NCBI RefSeq assembly: GCF_029868855.1
Contig: NZ_JARWOV010000274.1
Span: 1 to 32,456, forward strand
DNA: 32,456 nt
Source of the DNA: Nocardia carnea
Lineage (GTDB): Bacteria > Actinomycetota > Actinomycetes > Mycobacteriales > Mycobacteriaceae
Direction: 5' to 3'
The first letter of the stretch is position 1, and each line of letters starts with the position of its first letter. The notes under the pieces were generated by a model. The model saw only the letters and a program-made list of their open reading frames with translations. It made no database searches and was not told the DNA's origin. Below, piece after piece: positions 15,368-23,797 of the stretch. The translations under genes and the position numbers were made by a program.

Positions 15368-16998
15368 ACGACGTACCGGTGCTGATCGCCGGCGGTGGCC
15401 CGGTCGGAATGACTCTCGCCCTGGAACTGGGGCGGCGGAATGTCCCATGCCTACTGCTCGAGGAGACCGATCGGTCGCCGACAGTGCCGCGGGCGAGTTC
15501 GTTCAGCGCTCGGTCCATGGAGCATTTCCGAAAATTGGGGATCGCCGGTCGTATCCGGTCCACAGGGCTGCCCGCAGACTATCCGACCGACGTCAGCTAT
15601 CGCACCCGTATCTGCGGCCCGGAGCTGCATCGCATCGCTCTTCCGTCGTCGGCCCGGATACTTGCCACCGCCGGATCCGGCCACAGCGGACCGACCGCCG
15701 AGCCGCAGCATCGGATTTCGCAGCTCTACGTCGAACCCATTCTGTTGGAGCGCAGCCGGGACTTTCCGCATGTGCGCATCGAACGCGGCAGCAGACTGGA
15801 CGAATTCGAGGAGACCGACCGCGGTGTCCGCGCTTTCGTACGCTCGACCGGCACCGGGAAAACCCGGACCGTCACCGCCGACCATCTGGTCGGTTGCGAC
15901 GGTGGCGGCAGCACAGTACGTAACGCGCTGGGAATCGAACTGACCGGTGACCAAACAGTGCTGCAGGCCGTCACCGCGTTCTACCGCGCGCCGGAACTCG
16001 CGGAACTCGTCAGTCCACCTGCCTGGATGACATGGTCGGTCAACGGGGAGGTGCTGTGCGTGACCGTCGCCGTCGACGGACGCGAACACTGGCTCATCCA
16101 CGCGTTCTCTCCCGCCGGGACCGATACTGCCGGGATCGACGCGGGATCATTGCTGACGCAGGCGATCGGGCGTCCGACACCGCATGAGGTGCTGGGGATC
16201 GAGCGGTGGACCGGCCGGCGCCTCGTCGCCGATCGGTACAGCAGCGAACGAGTGTTCCTCGCCGGCGACTCCGCGCACCTGTGGGTGCCGATGGCGGGTA
16301 TGGGAATGAACATCGGCATCGACGAGGCGATGCATCTGGCCTGGATGCTCGCCGCTGTTCACCAGGGCTGGGGTGGACCGGACCTGCTCGCGGCATACGA
16401 CGCCGAGCGGAGACCGGTCGCCGAAGCCGTTTCCGGGTTAGCCACCGGAATCGGTAAGGGCCTGCTCGACTTGGTGAGCGCCGAAGTGAACGAGGAAGAC
16501 AGCGTCGCCGGAATCGCCTCGCGGCAGCGTCTCGGCAGGGAGGTGGCGGTCGCGGACAGCGGCCAGTTCACTCCGGTAGGTCTCAGTTTCGGCTATCACT
16601 ACTACGGGTCGCCGCTGATCGCCGCCGATCGGCATCCCCCCGAGTTCACCGTCGCGGAATATCATCCCTCCGTTACCGCGGGTGCGCGGCTCCCGCATCT
16701 GGTCTTGGAGGACGGTACCCCGATCTACGATCGACTGGGACGCGATTTCACGCTGCTGTGTATCGGTGACCAGGCACCGGATCCGGAGCCTATCGTGCGT
16801 GCGGCCACCAGTTGTGGGGTGCCACTGCGGGTTCTCGAACTGCTGTCCCCGGCGGCGATCGAGCGATACCGCAGTTCGTTGCTCCTCATCCGGCCCGACC
16901 AGTACGTAGCCTGGCACAGCACTGCGGTTCCCGAATCTCCCCGGGAACTGATCGACCGTGTGCGTGGAGCAGGGTGCGGACCCCCGACGGCGGAATAG
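15364..16998 (+). CDS. group A FAD aromatic monooxygenase (PheA/TfdB/polyketide hydroxylase type)
   Basis: A 544-residue flavoprotein hydroxylase. GGGPVG (10-15) binds FAD, a GCDGGGSTVRN block near residue 180 is the DG motif that contacts FAD and NAD(P)H, and LAGDSAHLWVPMAGMGMNIG near residue 300 is the GD motif. The last 150 or so residues (from about YHYYGSPLI; DRLGRDFTLL) form the thioredoxin-like C-terminal domain found in phenol hydroxylases, MhpA-like enzymes and anthracycline hydroxylases. It would hydroxylate an aromatic substrate with NAD(P)H and O2. The start is GTG 15364, overlapping the methyltransferase stop. The pair suggests sequential hydroxylation and O-methylation, or detoxification, of one aromatic compound; no scaffold synthase is in the window. 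Confidence 0.9.
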   Translation: MNDVPVLIAGGGPVGMTLALELGRRNVPCLLLEETDRSPTVPRASSFSARSMEHFRKLGIAGRIRSTGLPADYPTDVSYRTRICGPELHRIALPSSARILATAGSGHSGPTAEPQHRISQLYVEPILLERSRDFPHVRIERGSRLDEFEETDRGVRAFVRSTGTGKTRTVTADHLVGCDGGGSTVRNALGIELTGDQTVLQAVTAFYRAPELAELVSPPAWMTWSVNGEVLCVTVAVDGREHWLIHAFSPAGTDTAGIDAGSLLTQAIGRPTPHEVLGIERWTGRRLVADRYSSERVFLAGDSAHLWVPMAGMGMNIGIDEAMHLAWMLAAVHQGWGGPDLLAAYDAERRPVAEAVSGLATGIGKGLLDLVSAEVNEEDSVAGIASRQRLGREVAVADSGQFTPVGLSFGYHYYGSPLIAADRHPPEFTVAEYHPSVTAGARLPHLVLEDGTPIYDRLGRDFTLLCIGDQAPDPEPIVRAATSCGVPLRVLELLSPAAIERYRSSLLLIRPDQYVAWHSTAVPESPRELIDRVRGAGCGPPTAE

Positions 16999-17093
16999 GA
17001 ATCAACCTCGAGCTTCCGTAAATTCTGGTCGCCGGCGGGGTTCCGGCATTGTGAGACGGGTGAATCAGTCTTCGGTCGGCAAGAATTGGGTTG

Positions 17094-17558
17094 GTGAATG
17101 TATATCGCTTTGGCCAGGCACAGGTGCCGCACGAATCCCGGTCACGGCCCGCACCGGTGCGCGTCCCGGAAGAGGCAGGGGAAGGTTGGCTGATCTGGGC
17201 TGCCGTCGTCGATGTACTGCTGGCTCCGGGGGTCGCCGTAGCGGTGGTCGCGGGGCTGCTCGAGTATTCGTTGACCGACCTGGTGTTCGCCCCGGCGGCT
17301 ATCGGGATCGCGTTCGCGGCTTCTTTCGTCAACCATGTATTCGGCACCGTGCTGCTCCGAGGCAGTTTCGGCAAGCTTCTGTTCGGACTGCGGGTGGTCC
17401 GGGCGACCACCGGGCGCAGGTCCGGTTTCTGGCGTGCGGTGGGCCGGTGGCTGTTCGGTTTCGTGCTGCTGGTGGCGGCAACGCTGGCGGAGGAGGGCGG
17501 CGGAATCGGTGAGGCGAACGGACTGCGGGTGATCCGCCGGCGCGACGAGCGGCGGTGA
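17094..17558 (+). CDS. RDD family membrane protein
   Basis: A 154-residue integral membrane protein. Hydrophobic segments lie near residues 32-58 (WLIWAAVVDVLLAPGVAVAV), 64-90 and 112-132. The block GSFGKLLFGLRVVRATTGRR followed by RAVGRWLFG is the RDD-family signature between helices two and three. The usual first-helix Arg-Asp-Asp pattern is reduced to a single VVD. The function of RDD proteins is mostly unknown; some take part in ion or stress homeostasis. Start GTG 17094 is chosen over the adjacent TTG 17091; neither has a good ribosome site. It is convergent with the first TAXI gene. Confidence 0.8.
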   Translation: MNVYRFGQAQVPHESRSRPAPVRVPEEAGEGWLIWAAVVDVLLAPGVAVAVVAGLLEYSLTDLVFAPAAIGIAFAASFVNHVFGTVLLRGSFGKLLFGLRVVRATTGRRSGFWRAVGRWLFGFVLLVAATLAEEGGGIGEANGLRVIRRRDERR

Positions 17559-17636
17559 GTTGCCGGGCAGACAACGGTTCACGGGTCGAAGCCGTCCGAG
17601 ACCGGACCCTCGCAAATATGGTGCTCGCGGGATGAG

Positions 17637-18578
17637 TCAGCCGTGTTGGCTTCGGTAATAGGCCGCCGCGGCGGGGTGCAGGGGGATACTGCCCGTGTTC
17701 ACCAGCCAGCGCCGATCGAAGAACTGGACGCCGCGCACATGTTCCGGGACAAGTGTGTGGCTGTTGTGCAGCAAGATTTCGGCAAGGATGCGTACCGTGC
17801 GATCGCTTACCCGGGGCGCCACGAGCAGCAAGACCGGTGCGCCGATGGTCTCGAATCCGGAGATACCGGGATAGATATTCCAGGGAACGGGGACCCGATC
17901 GTACGGGTAGCCGAACCGGTCACGCATCGGCTGTACGCGCTCGCCGAGGTCGAGCATTCGGAGGGCAGGAACAGTCGAGGCAATACTCCACGTCGGTATG
18001 CCGTCGCCCCAGATGATCGCATCGACTTGTCCGGATCGGATCGCTGGAAGTGCCTCGGTCAGTGCGCGCCGGGTCACTCCGAAATCGGTGCCGGGTACCA
18101 AACCCGCGCTTCGAAGCATCCGCTCCGCGGTCACGGCGGCGCCCGAACCGTGTACGCCGACATTGACCAGGGCGCCTCGTAGGTCGGCTATCCGGGTTAT
18201 TCCGCTCTCGGGGCGCACAGCCAGATGGATGTAGCTTTCGTAGAGTCGGCCGACCGCGAGCGCTCGGGTACCGACAGCGGCCGCGGTGTCGGCGAGGGTG
18301 AGTGCGGCATCGAGAGCGCCGCGCTCGAGCAGTTTCAGGTTGGTCGCGGATCCGGTGGTGGAAATATCGCGCATCCGGATGACCGGAGAACGTTTCGCCC
18401 CGGTGGCCAGCGCGGCTCCGAAGTCGTGGAACAGGTCGCCGGGCAGTCCGGAACCCAGCCGGATATATGCTGGTTCGGTATCCGCATATCCTGCCGCGGT
18501 GGACGCGATTGTTGCGGCTGAATAGCCGAGAACCTGTCGCCGAGTGATCATCGGCGCACGAGTAGCGCTGCCGAACAT
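17637..18578 (-). CDS. TAXI-family solute-binding protein 1 (Tat-exported, non-lipidated)
   Basis: A 313-residue periplasmic-type binding protein of the TAXI family (NMT1-like fold), known as the receptor of TRAP transporters. A twin-arginine signal ITRRQVLG (11-18) is followed by a hydrophobic stretch. No Cys follows, so signal peptidase I cleavage and a soluble secreted form are likely. Mature features are IRLGSGLPGDLFHDF, GSATNLKLLERGALDAALTL (ligand-binding loop), GRLYESYIHLAVR, GVHGSGAAVTAERMLRSAG, IIWGDGIPT and the C-terminal FFDRRWLVNTG...PAAAAYYRSQHG. It has the same length as paralogue 2 upstream, and both start MFGSA with a GAGGAGCGCA block 11 bases before the ATG. No TRAP permease gene is adjacent; the two-component system lies two genes away. 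Confidence 0.87.
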   Translation of the reverse strand: MFGSATRAPMITRRQVLGYSAATIASTAAGYADTEPAYIRLGSGLPGDLFHDFGAALATGAKRSPVIRMRDISTTGSATNLKLLERGALDAALTLADTAAAVGTRALAVGRLYESYIHLAVRPESGITRIADLRGALVNVGVHGSGAAVTAERMLRSAGLVPGTDFGVTRRALTEALPAIRSGQVDAIIWGDGIPTWSIASTVPALRMLDLGERVQPMRDRFGYPYDRVPVPWNIYPGISGFETIGAPVLLLVAPRVSDRTVRILAEILLHNSHTLVPEHVRGVQFFDRRWLVNTGSIPLHPAAAAYYRSQHG

Positions 18579-18639
18579 CGATCGTTGCGCTCCTCGAAAT
18601 CCATGGAACTGCTGCCTGAATGGATCCGGGCAGCATTGT

Positions 18640-18663
18640 CAACAGGTTGAAGGCTAGCGCAGC
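18640..18663 (-). promoter_or_regulatory. bipartite element CAACAG-N9-TAGCGCAGC, copy 1
   Basis: Plus-strand CAACAG (18640-18645) and TAGCGCAGC (18655-18663) lie about 60-85 bp upstream of the TAXI-1 start. The same two blocks with the same 9-bp gap precede TAXI-2. The first block is embedded in a small palindrome, TCAACAGGTTGA (18639-18650). It may be a promoter or a response-regulator site, or an ancestral remnant of the duplication. Confidence 0.5.
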
Positions 18664-18765
18664 AATCTCCGGGTAGCCAGTGATTGCCCTGGTTCCAGGA
18701 CCCGATCGGCCGTAGTGCCGGGTTTTGCGGTGCCGATGGGGCCATCCGGTGCAGTGGCAGATCGG

Positions 18766-19707
18766 TCAGCCGTGCTCGCTACGGTAGTAATCGGCGGCGG
18801 CTGGATGCAGTGGAATGTCACCGGTGCTGACCAGCCAGCGCCGATCGAAGAATTGGAATCCGCGCGCGCGTTCCGACATGAGTGCGCCGCTGTGGTGCAG
18901 GAGAACATCAGCGAGGGCTACCACCGTGCTCTCGGGCAGCGCGGGAGCCGCGAGCAGCAGGACCGGCACGCCGATCGTTTCGAATGCGGCGGTACCTGGA
19001 TAGGTGTTCGCCGGAACCGGGACTCGGTCATAGGCGTAGTGATAGCGCTCCCACATCGGCTGCACCCACTCTCCGAGGCCGAGGAGCCGAACGAGTGCCG
19101 GCACCTGAATATCAGGCGTCGGCACTCCGGCGCCCCAGACAACTGCGTCGACTGTTTCCGAGCGCAGCCCGCGGATGGCATCGGAGAGTTTGTGGTGGGA
19201 CACGGTGATATCGATACCTGGTTCCATTCCCGCGGTTCGGAAGAGCCGGTCGGCCGTGAGCGCCGCGCCGGATCCTGCTATCCCGAGATCCACCCGGGCA
19301 CCGCGGAGGTCGCCGATGTGCTGAAACCAGCTGTCCCCGCGGACCGCCAGATGGATGTAGGTCTCGTAGAGACGCCCGATTGCGGATCCGCGGGTGCCGA
19401 GGGCCACGGCCGCATCGGCGAGAGCCAGTGCTGCGTCTATCGTCCCGAGTTCGAGCATTTCGAGATTGGTCACCGAACCGGCGGTGGGCACGGTAGTGAT
19501 CCGTAACGCCTGTGAACGCGTGGCCGCCGCAGCCAGATTGCTTCCGAACTCGTGGAAAAGGCCCCCTTCGAGGCCGGTGCCCAGCCGGATTCGGTGCGGT
19601 GTACCACCACAAGCCACTGAGGCAGCGGCTGCGGCCGAAACCGCGGACGCGGTGCCCAGAAATCTACGGCGGGTAATCGCCGCCGTACGAGCAGCGCTAC
19701 CGAACAT
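18766..19707 (-). CDS. TAXI-family solute-binding lipoprotein 2
   Basis: A 313-residue paralogue of the neighbouring TAXI-1, in the same orientation. A Tat signal ITRRRFLG (11-18) and a lipobox SVAC with Cys33 indicate a Tat-exported lipoprotein held on the outer face of the membrane. Shared blocks include IRLGTGLEGGLFHEF, GSVTNLEMLELGTIDAALAL, GRLYETYIHLAVR, VDLGIAGSGAALTADRLFR, VVWGAGVPT and FFDRRWLVSTGDIPLHPAAA. The start is ATG 19707, which matches the MFGSA start of TAXI-1 and is preceded by GAGGAGCGCA. A TTG at 19731 overlaps that ribosome site and is rejected. It is divergent from the response-regulator gene, which suits co-regulation. The ligand is unknown; TAXI receptors usually bind dicarboxylates or glutamate-like compounds. 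Confidence 0.88.
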   Translation of the reverse strand: MFGSAARTAAITRRRFLGTASAVSAAAAASVACGGTPHRIRLGTGLEGGLFHEFGSNLAAAATRSQALRITTVPTAGSVTNLEMLELGTIDAALALADAAVALGTRGSAIGRLYETYIHLAVRGDSWFQHIGDLRGARVDLGIAGSGAALTADRLFRTAGMEPGIDITVSHHKLSDAIRGLRSETVDAVVWGAGVPTPDIQVPALVRLLGLGEWVQPMWERYHYAYDRVPVPANTYPGTAAFETIGVPVLLLAAPALPESTVVALADVLLHHSGALMSERARGFQFFDRRWLVSTGDIPLHPAAADYYRSEHG

Positions 19708-20231
19708 GGACCGCTGCGCTCCTCGATTCAACCCGATCGGCGTGCCGGTCTAGGACGTGGCGTTCGCCGTGTCACCAACAGTGCAGAGATTAGCGCAGCC
19801 CACCAGTGGTTGCGCCCTGATTGCCCGGAACGGCGGTCTGCCATCGTGTTGTCGAACCGGATGTGCCGAGGGGACGATCGGGAACGCACGATTTGTTGTC
19901 CTTCCCGTACCCGCATACGGTCATCAGCGGGTGACGCGGCGGCCGCTTTTCGGGATGTCAAGTCACGGATAACTTTTGGTGACACCTTGAAATGCGATCC
20001 CGAAACATAGTTCGATGGTATGGGTGGCGATCCGCCCACGGGCGCGGGCGGGTTTTTCCGAACCGGGCCGGTAGTCGACCGTGAACGCGCGGGCCGGAGT
20101 TCCGCGACTGTCTGTGCGGAACGCAGATCGTTCGGGAACGCCCCGCTACCGGGAAGGTTGACAATGATGGACGTCGAAACGACGGGTGGGTTCCGTGGGC
20201 GCTCCGTCCCGGGGCGAAGGAGCGTGGGTTC
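19708..20231. promoter_or_regulatory. divergent regulatory region between TAXI-2 and the response regulator
   Basis: About 520 bp with no recognisable gene. It includes the TAXI-2 copy of the bipartite element, the palindrome GGTGACACC (19977-19985 region), a relatively AT-rich stretch around 19965-20015, and a TTGACA at 20158-20163 about 70 bp before the response-regulator start. No convincing -10 is seen for the latter. Confidence 0.4.
19776..19799 (-). promoter_or_regulatory. bipartite element CAACAG-N9-TAGCGCAGC, copy 2
   Basis: Plus-strand CAACAG (19776-19781) and TAGCGCAGC (19791-19799) lie about 70-92 bp upstream of the TAXI-2 start. They show the same sequence, order and 9-bp gap as copy 1, while the gap sequence differs. 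That suggests the two blocks, and not the whole region, are under selection. Confidence 0.5.
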
Positions 20232-20972
20232 GTGACCAGCGAGACGACAGGCAGCCCTGGCCAGGTCATGGGTACGCGGAATGACCGAGACTCGACGGCC
20301 GACCGGCGGATCCGGATCGGAGTGGTCGAGGACGATGACGATGTCGGCGCCGCACTGGTCGAGGTCCTCGGCGAGTACGGGTACCGCGCGGAGAGGAAGT
20401 CCCGGGGTGCCGACCTGCTGTTGGGTCACCGCGGCTACGACGCGGTGATCCTCGACCTCGGCCTCCCGGACGGCGATGGCCTGGACGTGTTGCGCAAACT
20501 GCGCGAGGTGAGTGCAATCCCGGTCGTCATCCTGACCGCCCGCGACGATGAACGCAGCGTGGTCCGTGGCCTGCGGATCGGGGCGGACGACTACCTGGTC
20601 AAACCACCGCGTGTCGCCGAGTTGATGGCCCGCCTCGAGGCGGTGGTGCGCCGGGCGAAGCCGGTGCACCACAGCGAACCGGCCAACGCAGTGGTAACCG
20701 GCGACGTCCGGGTGGATCTTGCCGCGCGTACGGTCACCGCCGGCGGAACCGAGGTGGACCTCACTCAGAAGGAATTCGAATTGGTCGAAGTCCTGGTCGG
20801 TCGGGCGGGATGCGCGGTGAGCCGGGAAGTGCTGATGGACAAGGTGTGGGGTGACGCATTCCTGGCGGTATCCCGTTCCCTGGATGTCCACATCTCGACC
20901 CTACGGAGCAAGCTCGGACGACCCGGTCTGATCACCACCATCCGAGGATTCGGGTACCGCTGGGGTCCGTGA
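20232..20972 (+). CDS. OmpR/PhoB-family response regulator
   Basis: A 246-residue two-component regulator. The receiver domain (about 27-143) has the acidic pocket EDDDD (33-37), phosphoacceptor Asp75 in VILDLGLPDGDG, Thr102 in ILTAR and Lys124 in YLVKPP. The C-terminal winged helix (about 150-246) has DLTQKEFELVEVLV, SREVLMDKVWGD, and SLDVHISTLRSKLG with TIRGFGYRW, all typical of the OmpR/PhoB group. All phosphorylation residues are intact. The start is GTG 20232 with AAGGAG nine bases upstream; an internal ATG at residue 13 is possible. The kinase gene follows after 12 bp. Probable targets are the flanking TAXI genes and its own operon (inference). Confidence 0.93.
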   Translation: MTSETTGSPGQVMGTRNDRDSTADRRIRIGVVEDDDDVGAALVEVLGEYGYRAERKSRGADLLLGHRGYDAVILDLGLPDGDGLDVLRKLREVSAIPVVILTARDDERSVVRGLRIGADDYLVKPPRVAELMARLEAVVRRAKPVHHSEPANAVVTGDVRVDLAARTVTAGGTEVDLTQKEFELVEVLVGRAGCAVSREVLMDKVWGDAFLAVSRSLDVHISTLRSKLGRPGLITTIRGFGYRWGP

Positions 20973-20984
20973 GCGCGGGCCGGG

Positions 20985-22409
20985 ATGCGTAATCGACTTG
21001 TCGCGATACTGGTGGTCATGGCGGCACTGACCGTCTCCGGTCTCGCCATCCCATGGGGTCTCTCGTCTGCTACCGCTCGAACTCAGGAACTGTGGTTCAG
21101 CCGGTATGTCGACGCCGAGTGGTTCGCTGATCTCGCGGCCCGAGCTATCGCCACAGGCGACAACAGCGGTCTGGTGCTGGCCATGCGACGGTACAGCGAT
21201 CTGTACGGCGATCGAGTGGTCGTCGTCGACGCAGCGGGTCGGGAAGTGGCGAATACCGGGGTCGCGGCCGACGACCCGGCGGTAATCGCGAGCCTTACCG
21301 AGGCGCGGCGCAACCGGCACCCCCGGCAGCCGCCGCAGCGGCTGCGTCTACAGGGTCCATCGACCATGCTTGTCGCGCTCCCCGTGGGCAGTGGTATCCG
21401 GGTGGACGGCGCGGTGCTGATCGAGGCATCCACGAGTGCGGCCAAGCAGGATATTCGTAACGGTTTCGCCGTTATCGCCTTGCTGTCCTTCAGTGCGATG
21501 GCGGTATTCGCCCTCGTCGCCGTCATGGTGAGCCGGTGGATACTGGGCCCGCTGTGGCGATTGTCGCGTTCGCTGCGCGATCTCACCGGTTCGCTGCCAA
21601 CACCGGCGGCGGGGACCGTGCCCACAGCGATGCAGCGGCATTATCGGGGCCCGCCGGAGGTCCGGGCGCTGGCTCGGTCGTTCGATACGATGGCCCTCGC
21701 GGTGACCGAGTCGGTCGACGCGCAACGGCAACTGGTTGCGGACACGGCACACGCCATCCGGAACCCACTGGCAGCCCTGGCGATTCGGCTGGAATCGCTG
21801 GAGCGTTTCGTCCCCGGTGAGAGTGCGGCGGCGTATCAGCGCGCGATTTATCAAGTGGACAGGCTCGCCGCGGTTCTCGACGGACTGCTCCGGTTGGCAG
21901 TCGCCGAAACCCCTACCGGGTTCGCGGCAACGCATCCTGATGCCGACTGGCCCAGCGAATGCGGAGTGTGCCCGGTGGTCACTGATCGGGTGGAGGAATG
22001 GCGTCCGGCATTCGACGCCGCCGAGATGGTGTTGATCCTGGACCTGTCCGCGACGCCGGACTCGACCACGGTCGCGACACCGGCTCAGGCTCTGGAGCAG
22101 ATCCTGGACGTGCTCCTGAGCAATTCTTCCCGCTACGCGGGGCCGGGTGCGCACACCCGGGTCACCGTGGAAACCGAACCCGCCGGCGTCCGGATAGCAG
22201 TTACCGACGACGGGGTCGGCGTCGCACCGGCCGAATTGGATCAGCTGGCGAACCGTTTCTTCCGCGGCGCTTCCGCAGCAACGGGTGGCACCGGCCTCGG
22301 CCTGCCCATTGCGGTGGCGCTCGCTACGCGGTACGGCGGCGAGCTGGCGATCGAGTCGGTACAACCGCAGGGCCTACGGGTCGAGGTCCGCCTTCCGGGG
22401 GTGCCGTAG
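20985..22409 (+). CDS. sensor histidine kinase (EnvZ/TctE-like layout)
   Basis: A 474-residue membrane kinase. TM1 is at about 5-27, an extracytoplasmic sensor domain at about 28-158, and TM2 at about 160-183. A HAMP linker follows, then the dimerisation helix with phosphoacceptor His256 in DTAHAIRNPLAAL, in which the usual HELRTPL is changed to HAIRNPL. The ATPase domain has the N box at Asn380 (LLSNSSRYA), the G1 box DDGVGV (408-413) and the G2 box GGTGLGL (434-440), so it is complete. The sensor domain is large enough to contact a binding protein. The ATG at 20985 is 12 bp after the response-regulator stop. The stop is only 18 bp from the convergent end of TAXI-3. Confidence 0.92.
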   Translation: MRNRLVAILVVMAALTVSGLAIPWGLSSATARTQELWFSRYVDAEWFADLAARAIATGDNSGLVLAMRRYSDLYGDRVVVVDAAGREVANTGVAADDPAVIASLTEARRNRHPRQPPQRLRLQGPSTMLVALPVGSGIRVDGAVLIEASTSAAKQDIRNGFAVIALLSFSAMAVFALVAVMVSRWILGPLWRLSRSLRDLTGSLPTPAAGTVPTAMQRHYRGPPEVRALARSFDTMALAVTESVDAQRQLVADTAHAIRNPLAALAIRLESLERFVPGESAAAYQRAIYQVDRLAAVLDGLLRLAVAETPTGFAATHPDADWPSECGVCPVVTDRVEEWRPAFDAAEMVLILDLSATPDSTTVATPAQALEQILDVLLSNSSRYAGPGAHTRVTVETEPAGVRIAVTDDGVGVAPAELDQLANRFFRGASAATGGTGLGLPIAVALATRYGGELAIESVQPQGLRVEVRLPGVP

Positions 22410-22427
22410 TGGTGCTCGCCGCACTGA

Positions 22428-23396
22428 TCAACCATGCCCGGTGCGGTAATACGCGGCGGCCGCGGGGTGCAGGGGCACCTGCCCGGTGCCGACCAGCCAC
22501 CGTCGGTCGAGGAATTGGAAACTCATTGTATGTGCGGGGACGAGTTGCTCACCGCGGTCGAGCAATAACTCGGCGACCGCGGCAACAGTGCGATTTCCGA
22601 GGTGCGGAGATGTCAGCAGCAGTGTCGGTACGCCGACCGTATCGACGGCCGTAGAACCCGGGTAGGTGTTGGTGGGAACAGCGACCTGGTCGTACGGGTA
22701 GCGGAACCGGCGGTGCATCGGGGTCACCCAGTCGGCGAGATCCAGCAGGCGTAGCCGCACCGGGAGGTCGAATACCGGGGTGGGGACCTCGTCACCCCAG
22801 AGGATCGCGTCCACCTCTCGACTCTGGAGGGCGAGTACGGCCGCGGCGAGAGATCTGTGCTCGACGGTGAGGTCGATACCGGGCCGCAGTCCCGCAGTGC
22901 GCAACAGCCGCACCCCGGTGCGCGCTGATCCGGACCCGGCCAGCCCCAGGTCGATCCGTCGTCCGCGCAGGTCTGCCAGCCGTGAGATCGGACTGTCGGG
23001 CCGGACCGCGACCTGGATATAGCATTCGTGAACGCGTCCGATCGCCACGGCCCGGGTATCTTCAGGCACCGAATCGCCGAGCACGAGCGCGGCATCGATG
23101 TCACCGTGTGCCAGCAGCCGCAGATTGGTCACCGATCCTTCCGTGACGACCGGTTCGATCCGGATCCGGCTGTGCGAGGCTGCCGCGTCCGCGAGTGCTG
23201 ACGCGAAGTGGTGGAACTGTCCCCCCGGCTGTGCCGAGCCGAGCCGGACGGGGTCGTCCTCGCCTGCGCAACCCGACGATGCGAGAGCCACCGCCATACC
23301 GGCGGCGAGGCCGAACGCGCCACGCCGACTGATCTGTGCTGTGTCCGGGGTCGGCGGAAAGACATCGGAGCGAGACCGTGCCACGGTGTCTTTCAC
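22428..23396 (-). CDS. TAXI-family solute-binding lipoprotein 3
   Basis: A 322-residue third TAXI paralogue. Its N-terminus has a Tat motif ISRRGAFG (22-29) and a lipobox SSGC with Cys43, so it is a Tat-exported lipoprotein. Shared landmarks are VRLGSAQPGGQFHHF, GSVTNLRLLAHGDIDAALVL, GRVHECYIQVAVR, IDLGLAGSGSARTGVRLLR, ILWGDEVPT and FLDRRWLVGTGQVPLHPAAA. It is more diverged from copies 1 and 2 than they are from each other, and it lacks their MFGSA start and upstream element. The start is GTG 23396, with a weak ribosome site. It faces the kinase gene tail to tail. No permease gene accompanies it. Confidence 0.87.
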   Translation of the reverse strand: MKDTVARSRSDVFPPTPDTAQISRRGAFGLAAGMAVALASSGCAGEDDPVRLGSAQPGGQFHHFASALADAAASHSRIRIEPVVTEGSVTNLRLLAHGDIDAALVLGDSVPEDTRAVAIGRVHECYIQVAVRPDSPISRLADLRGRRIDLGLAGSGSARTGVRLLRTAGLRPGIDLTVEHRSLAAAVLALQSREVDAILWGDEVPTPVFDLPVRLRLLDLADWVTPMHRRFRYPYDQVAVPTNTYPGSTAVDTVGVPTLLLTSPHLGNRTVAAVAELLLDRGEQLVPAHTMSFQFLDRRWLVGTGQVPLHPAAAAYYRTGHG

Positions 23397-23797
23397 CGGA
23401 CCCGGTGGGTCGCGAGCATACGTCGGTGGCTGTGCCGTGCCCTCGGGGCAGTCCGCAGTTCAGGCTGGAACACGGCGAAGCGCCGCAAGGGAACTCGATG
23501 ATTTCCGCATCCGGAGGGTTGGGGGATGGGCAATAGCGATTGGTGATCGCTGCCGTACATGTATAGCTTTCCTAGACCCTACTTCTCCGGGCGCATTGCC
23601 GAAACGCTGGTCAGCAGTCGCCACCGCGAAAACTCCGTGGAAAGTAATGCTATCCATAGTGGACAGGATTCGGACGCCAGGGTTCGCCGGTGGCGGGAAC
23701 ACCTCCGGAGATGGCCGAACATCGTAACGGAGTTCGCGCCCTCGAGATGCTGCGAACAGGAGGCTGACCACCGCTGAATGAACAGAAATCCAGGTTT

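Noticed and set aside
14312..16998. A biosynthetic gene cluster
   Set aside because: Only two tailoring enzymes are present, with no synthase, transporter or pathway regulator beside them.
17637..23396. Calling the TAXI genes a TRAP transporter operon
   Set aside because: No membrane permease subunit is present anywhere in the window.
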